Shown here in pieces: positions 8,751-16,854 of a stretch of DNA of 64,000 nt. The stretch lies in assembly GCA_002009975.1 (NCBI GenBank), contig MTLP01000012.1:124001-188000 (forward strand), given 5' to 3'. Source of the stretch: Thermococcus sp. JdFR-02 (GTDB lineage: Archaea; Methanobacteriota_B; Thermococci; Thermococcales; Thermococcaceae). The notes beneath the pieces were generated by a model that was not told the DNA's origin, made no database searches, and saw only the letters and a program-made list of their open reading frames with translations. Position 1 is the stretch's first letter. The number at the start of each line of letters is the position of its first letter. The position numbers and the translations under genes were made by a program.

Positions 8751-9716
8751 ATGAAGTGTTCAATTTGTGGGAGGGATGCAGTTTATTATGCAAAATATGA
8801 AGGTCGCTTTTATTGTCACAAGCATTTTAACGAGTTAGTTGAGAAAAAAGTAAAGCAAACAATTAGAAAGTATCATCTAATTAAAAGAGGGGAGAAAATA
8901 GCAGTTGGTGTTAGTGGAGGAAAAGATAGTGTTGTTTTGCTCCATCTGTTGCATAAGCTAAGTAGAAAGTTTCCATTTGAGATTATAGCTATAACCATTG
9001 ACGAAGGAATTTCAGGTTATAGACCACCAAGCGTTGAAATAGCAAAGAAGAATGCAGAACTTTTGGGGATTGAGCATAGGGTTTATTCATTTAAAGAATA
9101 CATTGGCTTCACTTTAGATGAGACTGTCCAAATAATGGGTGACTTTGAGAAGGGTGAAAGGGTTGGAGCTTGTTCTTATTGTGGGGTTTGGAGAAGATGG
9201 CTCTTAAATTATGCCTCGCAAGATGTTGGTGCTGATAAATTAGCGGTTGGGCATAACTTGGATGATGAAGTCCAAATGTTTTTGATGAACATACTGAGAG
9301 GGGATGTCGCTCGTTTAGGAAGGACAGGTCCCTATTACGAGATAATCCACGAAGATTTAGTTCCAAGAATTAAGCCTTTAAGAGAGATCCCTGAAAAGGA
9401 AATCGTTCTTTACGCAATTTTAAACAACATTGAAGCTGATTTTAGTGAATGTCCCTATGCAGTTGAAGCTTTTAGAGCCGAGATTAGGGATTGGTTAAAT
9501 GAAATGGAAGAAAAGCACCCTGGAACTAAATATCAAATATTGAGGAGCTATGACAAGATGTTCCCGCTATTAGCAAAAACCTATGCAAAAAGAGACTTGG
9601 GAAGGTGCAAAATCTGCGGTCAGCCAACAACTGGGGAAATCTGTAAAGCTTGTAATTTTAAGCTTCAAGTTCATGAAAAAGCAAAAAAGTTAGGCTTAAC
9701 TTTTAGAATAGAATAA
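8751..9716 (+). CDS. ttuA: TtuA-type tRNA-5-methyluridine(54) 2-sulfurtransferase
   Basis: About 321 residues. N-terminal zinc finger (CSICG and CHKH), then the PP-loop ATP site GVSGGKDSVVLLHLL near residue 55. The iron-sulfur cysteines are visible in GACSYCGVWRRW and FSECPYAVEAF, and a second zinc finger closes the protein (CKICGQ ... CKAC). This arrangement is that of archaeal/Thermus TtuA, which thiolates T54 in tRNA and stabilises it at high temperature using an oxygen-sensitive [4Fe-4S] cluster. The ATG at 8751 has GGTGA 4 nt upstream. The 3' end overlaps the convergent radical SAM gene by 14 bp. No sulfur carrier gene is adjacent. Confidence 0.92.
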   Translation: MKCSICGRDAVYYAKYEGRFYCHKHFNELVEKKVKQTIRKYHLIKRGEKIAVGVSGGKDSVVLLHLLHKLSRKFPFEIIAITIDEGISGYRPPSVEIAKKNAELLGIEHRVYSFKEYIGFTLDETVQIMGDFEKGERVGACSYCGVWRRWLLNYASQDVGADKLAVGHNLDDEVQMFLMNILRGDVARLGRTGPYYEIIHEDLVPRIKPLREIPEKEIVLYAILNNIEADFSECPYAVEAFRAEIRDWLNEMEEKHPGTKYQILRSYDKMFPLLAKTYAKRDLGRCKICGQPTTGEICKACNFKLQVHEKAKKLGLTFRIE

Positions 9717-10734
9717 ATCCCTTATCTTTAATAAATTCTCCATAAATAGGTATTTTAGTTCCACATCTTGGGCATTTCTTATCTTTCGTTAAGTTCCACT
9801 CTATAACCCTATGGTTTGCTCTAATTATCAGTGTTTTACCGCATTTGGGACAATGAGTGCTTTCATGCTTTATTGAACCAATGTTGCCAATATAAACGTA
9901 ATTTATGTTGTATTCTCTTTGTGCAATTTCCTTTAGTTCCAAAAGCTTATCCACGGAAGTAGCTTTTTCTTTCCAGCGGAACATAGGGTAATAGCGGTTT
10001 ATGTGTAGGGGAACCTCTTCACCAAGCATTTCTGAATGCTGCTTGAATATCCATTTATAGCATTCTTCAAAATCGTTAGTGTTTGTAATTACTAAGTAGA
10101 TCATTTCAACATGAGCATTTAAGTCTAGGGCTTTTCTTGCGTTCCTAAAGACTTTTTTGTGATCAATTGTCCCTAATGCTCTCTTCATTTCTGGACAACC
10201 TTTTATATCAATGCTGAATCCACTAACCCCGCTCTCTACAAGCTCTTCCAACGCTTTTAATGTGAAATAGCCGTTTGTTACCATAGTTCCATAAAGACCC
10301 TTTTCCTTTCCTAAAGAGAATACATCTAGCAGATAAGTAAATAATGTGGTTGGCTCATTGAAGCTTGCACATAAGCCTTCATCTCTATTTTTTAGGGCTA
10401 AATTGACAAGATATTCTGGAGAAATTGTGGGAATTTCTTCTTTTGGCTCTGAAAAGCTTAAATGATAATTTTGGCACCAAGGACAATAAAAGTTGCATCC
10501 AAACCCAGAGAAGGTTAAAGCTGTGCTGTTTGGATAGTAATGAAAGAGAGGCTTTATTTCAATCGGTCTGTTCTCAATTGCACTCAGCTTTCCATAACCA
10601 ATGTGAATTAGCTTTCCTTCAATGTTTGCATAGTTTTTGCACATTCCTTTCTTGCCTTCTTCAATTAAGCATCTCCTCTCACAAACTGAGCATCTAATTT
10701 TGCTATCTTTAATTTCATAAAGATTCTCTTCCAT
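9703..10734 (-). CDS. Radical SAM protein of the AmmeMemoRadiSam / PFL-activase-like family
   Basis: 343 residues. An N-terminal CSVCERRCLIEEGKKGMC metal site is followed by the radical SAM cluster motif GFGCNFYCPWCQNY (CxxxCxxC) near residue 78, then FNEPTTLF and the TIM-barrel strands. A zinc ribbon ends the protein (CPKCGK ... CPRCG). This order matches the AmrS-type proteins (COG1180) often linked with AMMECR1 and MEMO; neither partner is present in this window. The ATG at 10732-10734 lacks a strong ribosome site. The substrate is unknown; a glycyl-radical enzyme activase role is the main alternative, but no glycyl-radical enzyme is nearby. Confidence 0.85.
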   Translation of the reverse strand: MEENLYEIKDSKIRCSVCERRCLIEEGKKGMCKNYANIEGKLIHIGYGKLSAIENRPIEIKPLFHYYPNSTALTFSGFGCNFYCPWCQNYHLSFSEPKEEIPTISPEYLVNLALKNRDEGLCASFNEPTTLFTYLLDVFSLGKEKGLYGTMVTNGYFTLKALEELVESGVSGFSIDIKGCPEMKRALGTIDHKKVFRNARKALDLNAHVEMIYLVITNTNDFEECYKWIFKQHSEMLGEEVPLHINRYYPMFRWKEKATSVDKLLELKEIAQREYNINYVYIGNIGSIKHESTHCPKCGKTLIIRANHRVIEWNLTKDKKCPRCGTKIPIYGEFIKDKGFILF

Positions 10735-10794
10735 CAAACTTTCTTAGGGGACTTTTTGGCTTAAAGTTTTCTCTGAATTTCAGAAAATCTTTTC

Positions 10795-10805
10795 TTTTTA
10801 AATAG
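10795..10805 (+). promoter_or_regulatory. TATA box of the membrane protein/HTH gene pair
   Basis: CTTTTTAAATA lies about 36 bp before the ATG at 10837 and about 30 bp before the GGTGAG ribosome site, the normal archaeal spacing for a very short leader. Confidence 0.5.
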
Positions 10806-10836
10806 CATAAGATTTTAAGTGACTATAGGTGAGAAC

Positions 10837-11448
10837 ATGGAAGAGCTTAAAGAGGTTTTGGAGAGGGTTGAAGAGAAACTTATAGCAGCTGGGAAAATAT
10901 ACTCGGCACTGCAGTTTCAAGTTTGGGTCGTCATAATGACCCTTTATTACCTAATCATTGGACCACTCAAAACAATCCCTTGGCAACTTACAGCAATCTA
11001 TTGGATACTTGCCTTTGCAGTCTTTGCCTATTTCACAAGCCTGATCTGGAAAAGACTTAGCATGCTTTATCTTGCATCTGATAAAACCCTTAAAACATCA
11101 CAAGCCTTTGGAGCTTCAATAGCGCTCTCATGGATAGTTGGCGCGATTGTTGGGTGGACCCTTATTCCTAAATACCTCCCATTTGACATTTCCCCGCAAA
11201 GCAAACTTGCAGTGGGATACTTAACTTTCATAAGTTTGGCAGTCTTTGGAATGTTTATAACTTTCATGCATTTTGCAAAAAAAGTAGAGAAGGAAATGAT
11301 CCCAGCATTTTTAGTTCCAGCATTAGCTATCCCTATAATCCCAAAGATAGCAGTAGGTACTATGGCTTATGCAGGTTTTGCGGTTGCTTTGGGCTTTGCT
11401 TTAACAGTTTTAGCCTATATTTACAATGCCTTCAAAACCCTCGGGTGA
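10837..11448 (+). CDS. Multi-spanning membrane protein of unknown function
   Basis: About 203 residues. A charged amphipathic N-terminus (EELKEVLERVEEKLIAAGK) precedes about five hydrophobic segments (near residues 27-45, 50-70, 90-110, 130-150 and 160-195). I do not recognise a family. The ATG at 10837 has GGTGAG 3 nt upstream. The downstream winged-helix gene begins 4 bp after its stop and uses a ribosome site overlapping that stop, so the pair is one operon. A membrane protein paired with a small HTH regulator recurs elsewhere in this window (41452-42247 and 16855-20613), but any sensing role is inference. Confidence 0.8.
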   Translation: MEELKEVLERVEEKLIAAGKIYSALQFQVWVVIMTLYYLIIGPLKTIPWQLTAIYWILAFAVFAYFTSLIWKRLSMLYLASDKTLKTSQAFGASIALSWIVGAIVGWTLIPKYLPFDISPQSKLAVGYLTFISLAVFGMFITFMHFAKKVEKEMIPAFLVPALAIPIIPKIAVGTMAYAGFAVALGFALTVLAYIYNAFKTLG

Positions 11449-11452
11449 GTAT

Positions 11453-11749
11453 ATGGAAGAACTAAAGGAGCTGGTGAAAAATCATGTGCTTGGAAATCCT
11501 ATCAGGTTAGGTATTATGATATACATTTTACCACGAAATAAAGCTCTCTTTAAGGAGCTTTTGGAGGTTTTGGATGTAACACCTGGGAATTTGGATTCCC
11601 ATCTAAAAACGCTCAGCAAAGCAGGGTATGTAGAGATTGGGAAAGTCTTTGCAGATAGACCAAGAACAATGATCAAAATCACAGATAAAGGAGCAAAAGA
11701 AACCGGTGAATACTTAAGAAAGCTGAAAAATCTGCTTTTTGAACTCTAA
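11453..11749 (+). CDS. Small winged-helix transcriptional regulator
   Basis: 98 residues. HVLGNPIRLGIMIYILPRN, then ELLEVLDVTPGNLDSHLKTL as the recognition-helix region, and YVEIGKVFADRPRTMIKITDKG as the beta wing; this is the ArsR/PadR-like HTH used as the only domain in several archaeal repressors. The C-terminal helix EYLRKLKNLLFEL is a probable dimer contact. The ATG at 11453 has GGTGAG 4 nt upstream, overlapping the stop of the membrane protein gene. The 3' end overlaps the convergent DUF460 gene by 4 bp. It probably regulates its own operon; no clear inverted repeat was found at the promoter. Confidence 0.85.
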   Translation: MEELKELVKNHVLGNPIRLGIMIYILPRNKALFKELLEVLDVTPGNLDSHLKTLSKAGYVEIGKVFADRPRTMIKITDKGAKETGEYLRKLKNLLFEL

Positions 11750-13722
11750 CGCTCCTCTCTTAATTCCTTCAGCCTCTCGATTCTATACTCTTCAACTAAT
11801 CTTAGGAACTCTTTAATCTGTTTTTCTCTCTCCTCTTCCTCCCACTCTTTGAGTTTTTTATCAATGGCTTTTTCTAGCTCTTCTCTGTCAACTATTGCAA
11901 ACTCATCAACCCTCTTAACTTCAATCTCATCTTCAAAGAGAACTGCTATTTTATTAGCTTTAAAGACGTCATAAACCAAATTCGGCATTCCTTTTGCACT
12001 TATTATAGCTTTTATTCCCTTTTTGATCAAATGTTCGGCTAAACTTTTTCCTGCACCAGCAGGGTTTGAAATGTAAATGACATCATCCTTCTTTATTTGG
12101 GTTGATTTTTCAAGTTTCTCTATTTCATCCCAAGTTAAGCTTTCCAAAACTTTCAAAGGAATAGCTGTTCCTTTAAGCTCCAGAAGATGCATCCTCTTTG
12201 CTAGAACTAGGTCTTTGCTGAGCTTTTCTATGATCGACTTAGCCTCTTTAAGTTCTTTTTCAAGGTATGCTATCTTCTTATCCCTAATCTCGATTTCTTT
12301 GGTCTTTATTATCTTCCTCCTCACTTTTTCATCATAAAGCCTTAGTTTGTCCTCTAAGCGTTCAATGACTTTTCTCTGTTTGTCAATCATAGCCCTTAAC
12401 TCCTGATTCTCCCTTTCAAGCAGTTCGATAGTTTTTTCAAGCTCCTTGATTTTTTCAACGTAAGGTGTGACGTCAACACTTTCCTCTTTGATTTCAACTT
12501 TTACCTCTTCCTTTGGCTTTTCTCTCTCCTTAACTTTCATAATGGCTTCCCCGAGATTATAACCTTGGATAACAAGAGCTTTAATTTCATTGCTCTTCTT
12601 TAATAATCCTAACTCGCTAAGTTTTGCATCTACATGCTCCAGTTTTGGCTTTAACCTCAGATAAGCTTTGTAAGCAGCAGCTAAAGCATCCCTCTGATGG
12701 TCATTTTCAACATCAACACCAAGAGATTTTAAAAGTTCATTTTTCTCATCAACCCTCAAGCTCTCTCTTGGTGTAAAGAGAATTGCTTTAAATGAACGAG
12801 CCATTTTTTCAACCAACCCTGGGGCAGGGTTTACATCTGTGGCAATTATTATTGGATGTCCAATTTCACTTATAAACCTCACAATATCGCTAATTGCCAT
12901 ATTTTTTTCACTGTAAATGGCAACAACATCTCCGTTTAAGTCTAAAGCAGCAATCCCAACTGTAATTCCTGGATCCAAACCAACGATGATGCTTTTTCTC
13001 TCTTCAATAGCTTTTTCTCCCTTCAATGGAACGAATTCAAAGCTCTTCCTCTCCACGGGTTTAATTCTAATTTCAACGTCTCCACCCTTCATGGGTTTAA
13101 TTAGCCCAGCTAATTCCTCTCTCGAAGCATAAACTTTGAATTCTCCTCTTGAAAAACCAAAATCTCTCTCTTCAACTTCTAAATCAAAGGGTATGTCTGC
13201 TCTTCTAAGGGCTTCTTCAATCTCTCTAACTTTATTTTGGATTAAGTTGTGAACTCTCCTCCTATATCTATCCTGGCTCCATCCTCCTTTTCCCTGACTC
13301 CTTCCCCTTGAAACAGTAACTATGACTTCATCTTCAAATGCAACAACTTCATAGCCAACTCCTTTAGAAGCTAAAAGGGCACAAACTTTTGCCTCTTCAT
13401 AGGGATCGAATTTGTCTCCAATCCTAATTCCATTCTCCTTTGCCAAGCTCCAAAGGGATTTTTGCTCTCCCGGTCTTCCTGTGACTTGAACTAACTTAAC
13501 CCCTTGGGGCAAAGCCCTAATGAATTTCTTAAGTCCTTCATTTCCAAGCTCATAGATGTTGTCCATTGCTATTATGTCCGGCTTCTTTGCTCTAACAAAC
13601 CTGATAAGCCTGTAAAAGGTGAATTCTCCCTTTTTATCCAATTGTCCATTAAACCAACTAACCACAGCAAAGCGTTTTGGTGTTTCACTGATTATATCAA
13701 CTCCCAGTATGAGAATAGGCAT
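11746..13722 (-). CDS. DUF460 (RNase H-fold plus coiled coil) archaeal protein
   Basis: About 658 residues. Two RNase H-like portions are visible: the N-terminal LILGVDII ... FAVVSWFNG with KPDIIAMDNIYELG, and a second near residue 250 (IIVGLDPGITVGIAALDLNG) with IIIATDVNPAPGLVEKMA. Residues about 395-525 form a long charged coiled coil (KELEKTIELLERENQELRAM). A C-terminal alpha/beta domain follows (DDVIYISNPAGAGKSLAEHL). This architecture is the archaeal DUF460 family, related to YqgF/RuvC-like resolvases but of unproven function. The ATG directly abuts GGTG and a TATA box lies about 25 bp upstream, so the mRNA is probably leaderless. Confidence 0.9.
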   Translation of the reverse strand: MPILILGVDIISETPKRFAVVSWFNGQLDKKGEFTFYRLIRFVRAKKPDIIAMDNIYELGNEGLKKFIRALPQGVKLVQVTGRPGEQKSLWSLAKENGIRIGDKFDPYEEAKVCALLASKGVGYEVVAFEDEVIVTVSRGRSQGKGGWSQDRYRRRVHNLIQNKVREIEEALRRADIPFDLEVEERDFGFSRGEFKVYASREELAGLIKPMKGGDVEIRIKPVERKSFEFVPLKGEKAIEERKSIIVGLDPGITVGIAALDLNGDVVAIYSEKNMAISDIVRFISEIGHPIIIATDVNPAPGLVEKMARSFKAILFTPRESLRVDEKNELLKSLGVDVENDHQRDALAAAYKAYLRLKPKLEHVDAKLSELGLLKKSNEIKALVIQGYNLGEAIMKVKEREKPKEEVKVEIKEESVDVTPYVEKIKELEKTIELLERENQELRAMIDKQRKVIERLEDKLRLYDEKVRRKIIKTKEIEIRDKKIAYLEKELKEAKSIIEKLSKDLVLAKRMHLLELKGTAIPLKVLESLTWDEIEKLEKSTQIKKDDVIYISNPAGAGKSLAEHLIKKGIKAIISAKGMPNLVYDVFKANKIAVLFEDEIEVKRVDEFAIVDREELEKAIDKKLKEWEEEEREKQIKEFLRLVEEYRIERLKELREER

Positions 13723-13742
13723 CACCTTCTAAAGCACTCGCT

Positions 13743-13753
13743 TATTTATAAAT
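13743..13753 (-). promoter_or_regulatory. TATA box placing the DUF460 transcript start at its start codon
   Basis: Read on the minus strand the element is ATTTATAAATA. Its centre is about 25 bp from the ATG at 13722, so transcription should begin at or within a few bases of the start codon. This agrees with the lack of a properly spaced ribosome site there. Confidence 0.55.
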
Positions 13754-13804
13754 TAAAAAGTTATGTTTTAAAAGTGTTGCTTAAAAAAGAAAAATAAGCC
13801 GAAT

Positions 13805-14404
13805 TTAAAGTAAGCTTTCCCTTACAGCAATCTCTATGGCTTTCCTTATCATTTCTAACGACATTGAGGGCTGTGCTTTTTCTAAAACCTGCTCTGGTAT
13901 ATAAGGAACATGAATAAATCCAGCTTTAGCATTTAAATTGTTTACAGCTATGTGGTGTAGAGCAACGTACATTGCTGTGTTGCAAACGTAAGTTCCAGCA
14001 GTGTTTGAAACCATCGCCGGAATTTTATTTTCTCGTAAAGCCTTTACGATTCTCTTTACTGGAATTGTTGCAAAATAAGCTGCTGGAGCATTCTCATAAA
14101 TAGGCTCATCTTCGGGTTTGTATCCATCATTATCCTCTTTTTTTGAGTCCATCACATTTACTGCAACTCTTTCAACCGTTATGTTTGTCCTTCCTCCAGC
14201 TTGTCCAGTTAGAATTATAATATCCGGCTTAACCTCATCTATGAGGTTTGGAAGAATTTCTTTAACTTTTTTGAAGCTTACGGGAAGTTCATGCTTTACT
14301 ATCTCAGCTTTGCTGATTTCCTCTGGCAACTCTTTTACAGCTTCCCAAGATGGGTTAATCTTTTCTTCACCAAAAGGCTCAAATCCTGTGACAAGTACTC
14401 TCAT
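13805..14404 (-). CDS. pcp: Pyroglutamyl-peptidase I
   Basis: 199 residues, matching the roughly 200-residue C15 family. The N-terminus MRVLVTGFEPFG is diagnostic. The catalytic triad is visible: Glu78 in TNITVERVAVN, Cys141 in AGTYVCNTAMY and His165 in GFIHVPYIPEQ. It removes N-terminal pyroglutamate from peptides in the cytoplasm. The ATG at 14404 has GAGGTGA upstream. After the PSM motif near the C-terminus this protein has Ser, where I recall characterised Pyrococcus/Thermococcus enzymes carrying a Cys used for an intersubunit disulfide; only the catalytic Cys is present here. Confidence 0.94.
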   Translation of the reverse strand: MRVLVTGFEPFGEEKINPSWEAVKELPEEISKAEIVKHELPVSFKKVKEILPNLIDEVKPDIIILTGQAGGRTNITVERVAVNVMDSKKEDNDGYKPEDEPIYENAPAAYFATIPVKRIVKALRENKIPAMVSNTAGTYVCNTAMYVALHHIAVNNLNAKAGFIHVPYIPEQVLEKAQPSMSLEMIRKAIEIAVRESLL

Positions 14405-14470
14405 ATATTTCACCTCTAAAAGCTAAATCTTTATAGCCTTTAAAGTTTGAGCATTTTTGAGGGAGTTAAT

Positions 14471-15586
14471 ATGGATTATGATGTGTTGATAATTGGTGCT
14501 GGTCCTGTTGGTAGCTATTTGGCTAATCTCTTAGGGAGAGACTTTAAAGTTGCAGTTGTTGAACAAAGAACGTCTTTTGGAGGAAAAGCTTGTACTGGGA
14601 TAATTGGAGCTGAGAGTTATGAAATGCTGAGATTACCAGGGAAAGCTATAATTAACAAATTTAGAGGGGCAAGTTTTTATTCAAAGATAATAAGCTTTGA
14701 AATCTCAAGGAAAGAACCTCAGGCTTATATGGTGGATAGAAAAATTTTGGAGAAAGAGTTAGCTCAGAGAGCGGTCAAAAAGGGTGTTGAGTACTTCTTA
14801 GGAACTAAATTCTTAGGATTCAAAAATGGAAGAGCAGTTCTTCAGAGATTCAATGAAAGATTTGAAATTGAGGCAGGATTCTATGTTGGTGCCGATGGCG
14901 TAAACAGTAGGGTTGCTAAGGAAATTAGTGCAAGAACAGATGCTGAGTTTTTGGGAGGTTACGAAATAGAAATTGTTGGAAATTTTGAAAAAACTGATTT
15001 TGTTGAAGTCTGGGTGAACAAGGAGATTAATGAAGATTTCTTCTTTTGGGTTGCTCCGATTAATGAAAGCTTAGCCAGAGTGGGGACTATAGGAAGACTC
15101 GATCCCCTCTTTAAGTTCTTAAGAATGAGGGGGTTAAAAGAGACAAAAATTGTGGAGTTTAAAACTGGGACGGTGGCGTTGGGCATTAGAAAGCCATGGA
15201 TTAAAGGAAACATTGCTTTGGTTGGGGATGCTGCTTTACAGCTAAAACCATTAACGGCTGGAGGAATTGCGTACGGAATGCTTTGCTCTCATGCATTAGC
15301 TTATTCTTTGATTAATGGGAGAACGAGGGATTATGAAAAGCTGTGTAAGGATGTAAAGAAAGAAATTGCCTTCGGATTGAGGGCAAGAAGGCTTTTCAAA
15401 TATTTGAGTCAAGAACAAATCGAGCACATATTTGAAATTTTATCGACCAGAGAAGCTAGACAACTTATTGAAGAAGTTGCGGATTTTGAGGAGCATGCGA
15501 AGACAATAAAGGCTTTAATAAAACATCCAAAGCTCTTAGCAAAGGTGTTGAAAGTGACTCCTATGATAATCAGATATCTCCTTTGA
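14471..15586 (+). CDS. Geranylgeranyl reductase-like FAD-dependent oxidoreductase
   Basis: 371 residues. The N-terminal FAD-binding beta-alpha-beta motif DYDVLIIGAGPVGSYLANLL is followed by KACTGIIGAESYEML, the second flavin contact YVGADGVNSRVAKE near residue 145, and ALVGDAALQLKPLTAGGIAYGM near residue 255. These match the GGR/digeranylgeranylglycerophospholipid reductase family (PHBH fold), which saturates isoprenoid chains of archaeal lipids; other flavin monooxygenase-like functions are possible. The ATG at 14471 follows GAGGGAG. It sits alone with the ASCH gene 13 bp downstream. Confidence 0.83.
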   Translation: MDYDVLIIGAGPVGSYLANLLGRDFKVAVVEQRTSFGGKACTGIIGAESYEMLRLPGKAIINKFRGASFYSKIISFEISRKEPQAYMVDRKILEKELAQRAVKKGVEYFLGTKFLGFKNGRAVLQRFNERFEIEAGFYVGADGVNSRVAKEISARTDAEFLGGYEIEIVGNFEKTDFVEVWVNKEINEDFFFWVAPINESLARVGTIGRLDPLFKFLRMRGLKETKIVEFKTGTVALGIRKPWIKGNIALVGDAALQLKPLTAGGIAYGMLCSHALAYSLINGRTRDYEKLCKDVKKEIAFGLRARRLFKYLSQEQIEHIFEILSTREARQLIEEVADFEEHAKTIKALIKHPKLLAKVLKVTPMIIRYLL

Positions 15587-15599
15587 ATTGGTGATAGCA

Positions 15600-15932
15600 A
15601 TGGCAGAGTTTGAAATGGGGCTTCAGGAGGAGTATTTAGAGCTAATAAAAAGCGGGAAAAAGAAAATCGAAGGTCGCTTGTATGATGAAAAAAGGAAAAA
15701 AATAAAGCCGGGAGATGTAATACTCTTTGAAGGAAAGCTTAAAGTTAGAGTAAAAGCCCTTAGAATTTATCCCTCATTCAAGAAAATGCTTGAGGAAGAA
15801 GGCTTAGAGAATGTTTTGCCAAATGTAAAGAGCATTGAGGAAGGCATAAAAATTTACAGGCAATTTTATGATGAAAAGAAAGAGAAAAAATACAGCGTCG
15901 TAGCCATTGAGATTGAGCCAATTGATGGTTAG
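15600..15932 (+). CDS. ASCH-domain protein
   Basis: 110 residues. The sequence GLQEEYLELIKSGKKKIEGRLYDEKRKKIKPGDVILFEG is the ASCH domain entry, with the conserved G-K-K-x-x-E-x-R element; the C-terminal strand is YSVVAIEIEPI. ASCH domains have a PUA-like fold and are thought to bind RNA, or in some cases to hydrolyse modified nucleosides. The ATG at 15600 has GGTGAT 4 nt upstream, just after the stop of the flavoprotein, so it probably belongs to that transcript. Function in archaea is unproven. Confidence 0.85.
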   Translation: MAEFEMGLQEEYLELIKSGKKKIEGRLYDEKRKKIKPGDVILFEGKLKVRVKALRIYPSFKKMLEEEGLENVLPNVKSIEEGIKIYRQFYDEKKEKKYSVVAIEIEPIDG

Positions 15933-15981
15933 CTCTCTAAGATTTTTCAAATTTTTAGATTTTCTGTGAAAATTCTTTCAC

Positions 15982-15994
15982 AAATTTAATAAAC
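15982..15994 (+). promoter_or_regulatory. Probable TATA element before the 271-residue orphan gene
   Basis: The A/T-rich element AATTTAATAAAC lies about 35 bp before the ATG at 16025 and about 30 bp before the GGTGAT ribosome site. Spacing supports it, but the sequence is a weak match. Confidence 0.4.
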
Positions 15995-16024
15995 CTGAAA
16001 GGCTATTTCGATTTTGGTGATAAC

Positions 16025-16840
16025 ATGAAGAGAGCGCTCGTAACTTTAACACCTCCCGAGAGTAAGCGATTAATTGCCAAAGCTGTTGTAAATTTAGAAG
16101 AGGTTCAACATGCTTTAAAGCACGGTTTTGTTTACATTGCAACCGGCACAACAGCGGCTTACATCGCTGAAGAAATTTTGGGGGAGAAGATTGAAAAGGA
16201 GAAGTGGACTGTTGGGGTTATAAGCAAGGGAAGGACTTGTGTAACTCCAAGGGAGACTTGGCCAAAGCATTTGATACTCTACAAAGGAAAACCCTTTGAA
16301 GGAACACCCCAAGAGGCTTTAAAGGAACTTGGTCCAGATGATGTTTTTATCAAAGGGGCTAACGCTATTGATCCAAATTGGAATGTTGCAGTTTTTGCAG
16401 CGGCGGAAGATGGGGGAACGATAGGAAGGGTTTATGGATGGACTATAACAAAAGGGGTAACTTTTATCACTCCAATAAGTCTTGAAAAGTTCACTCCAAC
16501 TCCAGTAGAAGTTAGTGCAAAGATTACTGGAACGAGGGTTTTTGATTGGGGAACCGGGCTTTATTCCGCATTGGTTCCAATGCCCCATGCAATCCCAATA
16601 ACTGAGGTTGAAGCTTATGAAATCTTAGCAGATGTTGATGCTATACCAATTGCCGCTGGCGGAGCTGGAGGAGCAGAGGGGAGCGTTACATTGGTTTTAG
16701 AGGGCGAAGATGAGAATATGGAGAAAGCAAAGGAAATAACAAAGCAAATTAAAGGAGAGCCTTATTTAAAGCCCTACACAGCCAAATGTGAAGAATGTCC
16801 CTTTGCAAGTGTTTGTGCTCTTGGGAGAGGAGATTTTTAA
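16025..16840 (+). CDS. Conserved archaeal protein of unknown function with C-terminal Cys cluster
   Basis: 271 residues, one domain. It begins KRALVTLTPPESKRLIAKAV and has glycine-rich, nucleotide-site-like stretches (YIATGTTAAYIAEEIL, ISKGRTCVTPRETWPKH, FIKGANAID and IAAGGAGGAEGSVTLVLEG). The tail KCEECPFASVCALGRGDF has a CxxC-x5-C pattern that could bind iron-sulfur or zinc. GGTGAT lies 3 nt before the ATG. I know no function for it. The GTTAAYIAEEI region resembles the sugar-phosphate isomerase/DeoR-C fold, but that is only an impression. Confidence 0.82.
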   Translation: MKRALVTLTPPESKRLIAKAVVNLEEVQHALKHGFVYIATGTTAAYIAEEILGEKIEKEKWTVGVISKGRTCVTPRETWPKHLILYKGKPFEGTPQEALKELGPDDVFIKGANAIDPNWNVAVFAAAEDGGTIGRVYGWTITKGVTFITPISLEKFTPTPVEVSAKITGTRVFDWGTGLYSALVPMPHAIPITEVEAYEILADVDAIPIAAGGAGGAEGSVTLVLEGEDENMEKAKEITKQIKGEPYLKPYTAKCEECPFASVCALGRGDF

Positions 16841-16854
16841 ATAAAAAAGAAAAG

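Noticed and set aside
16319-16588. Open frames opposite the 271-residue orphan gene
   Set aside because: Composition (Trp/Ser/Pro-rich) and lack of start signals are typical of antisense shadows.
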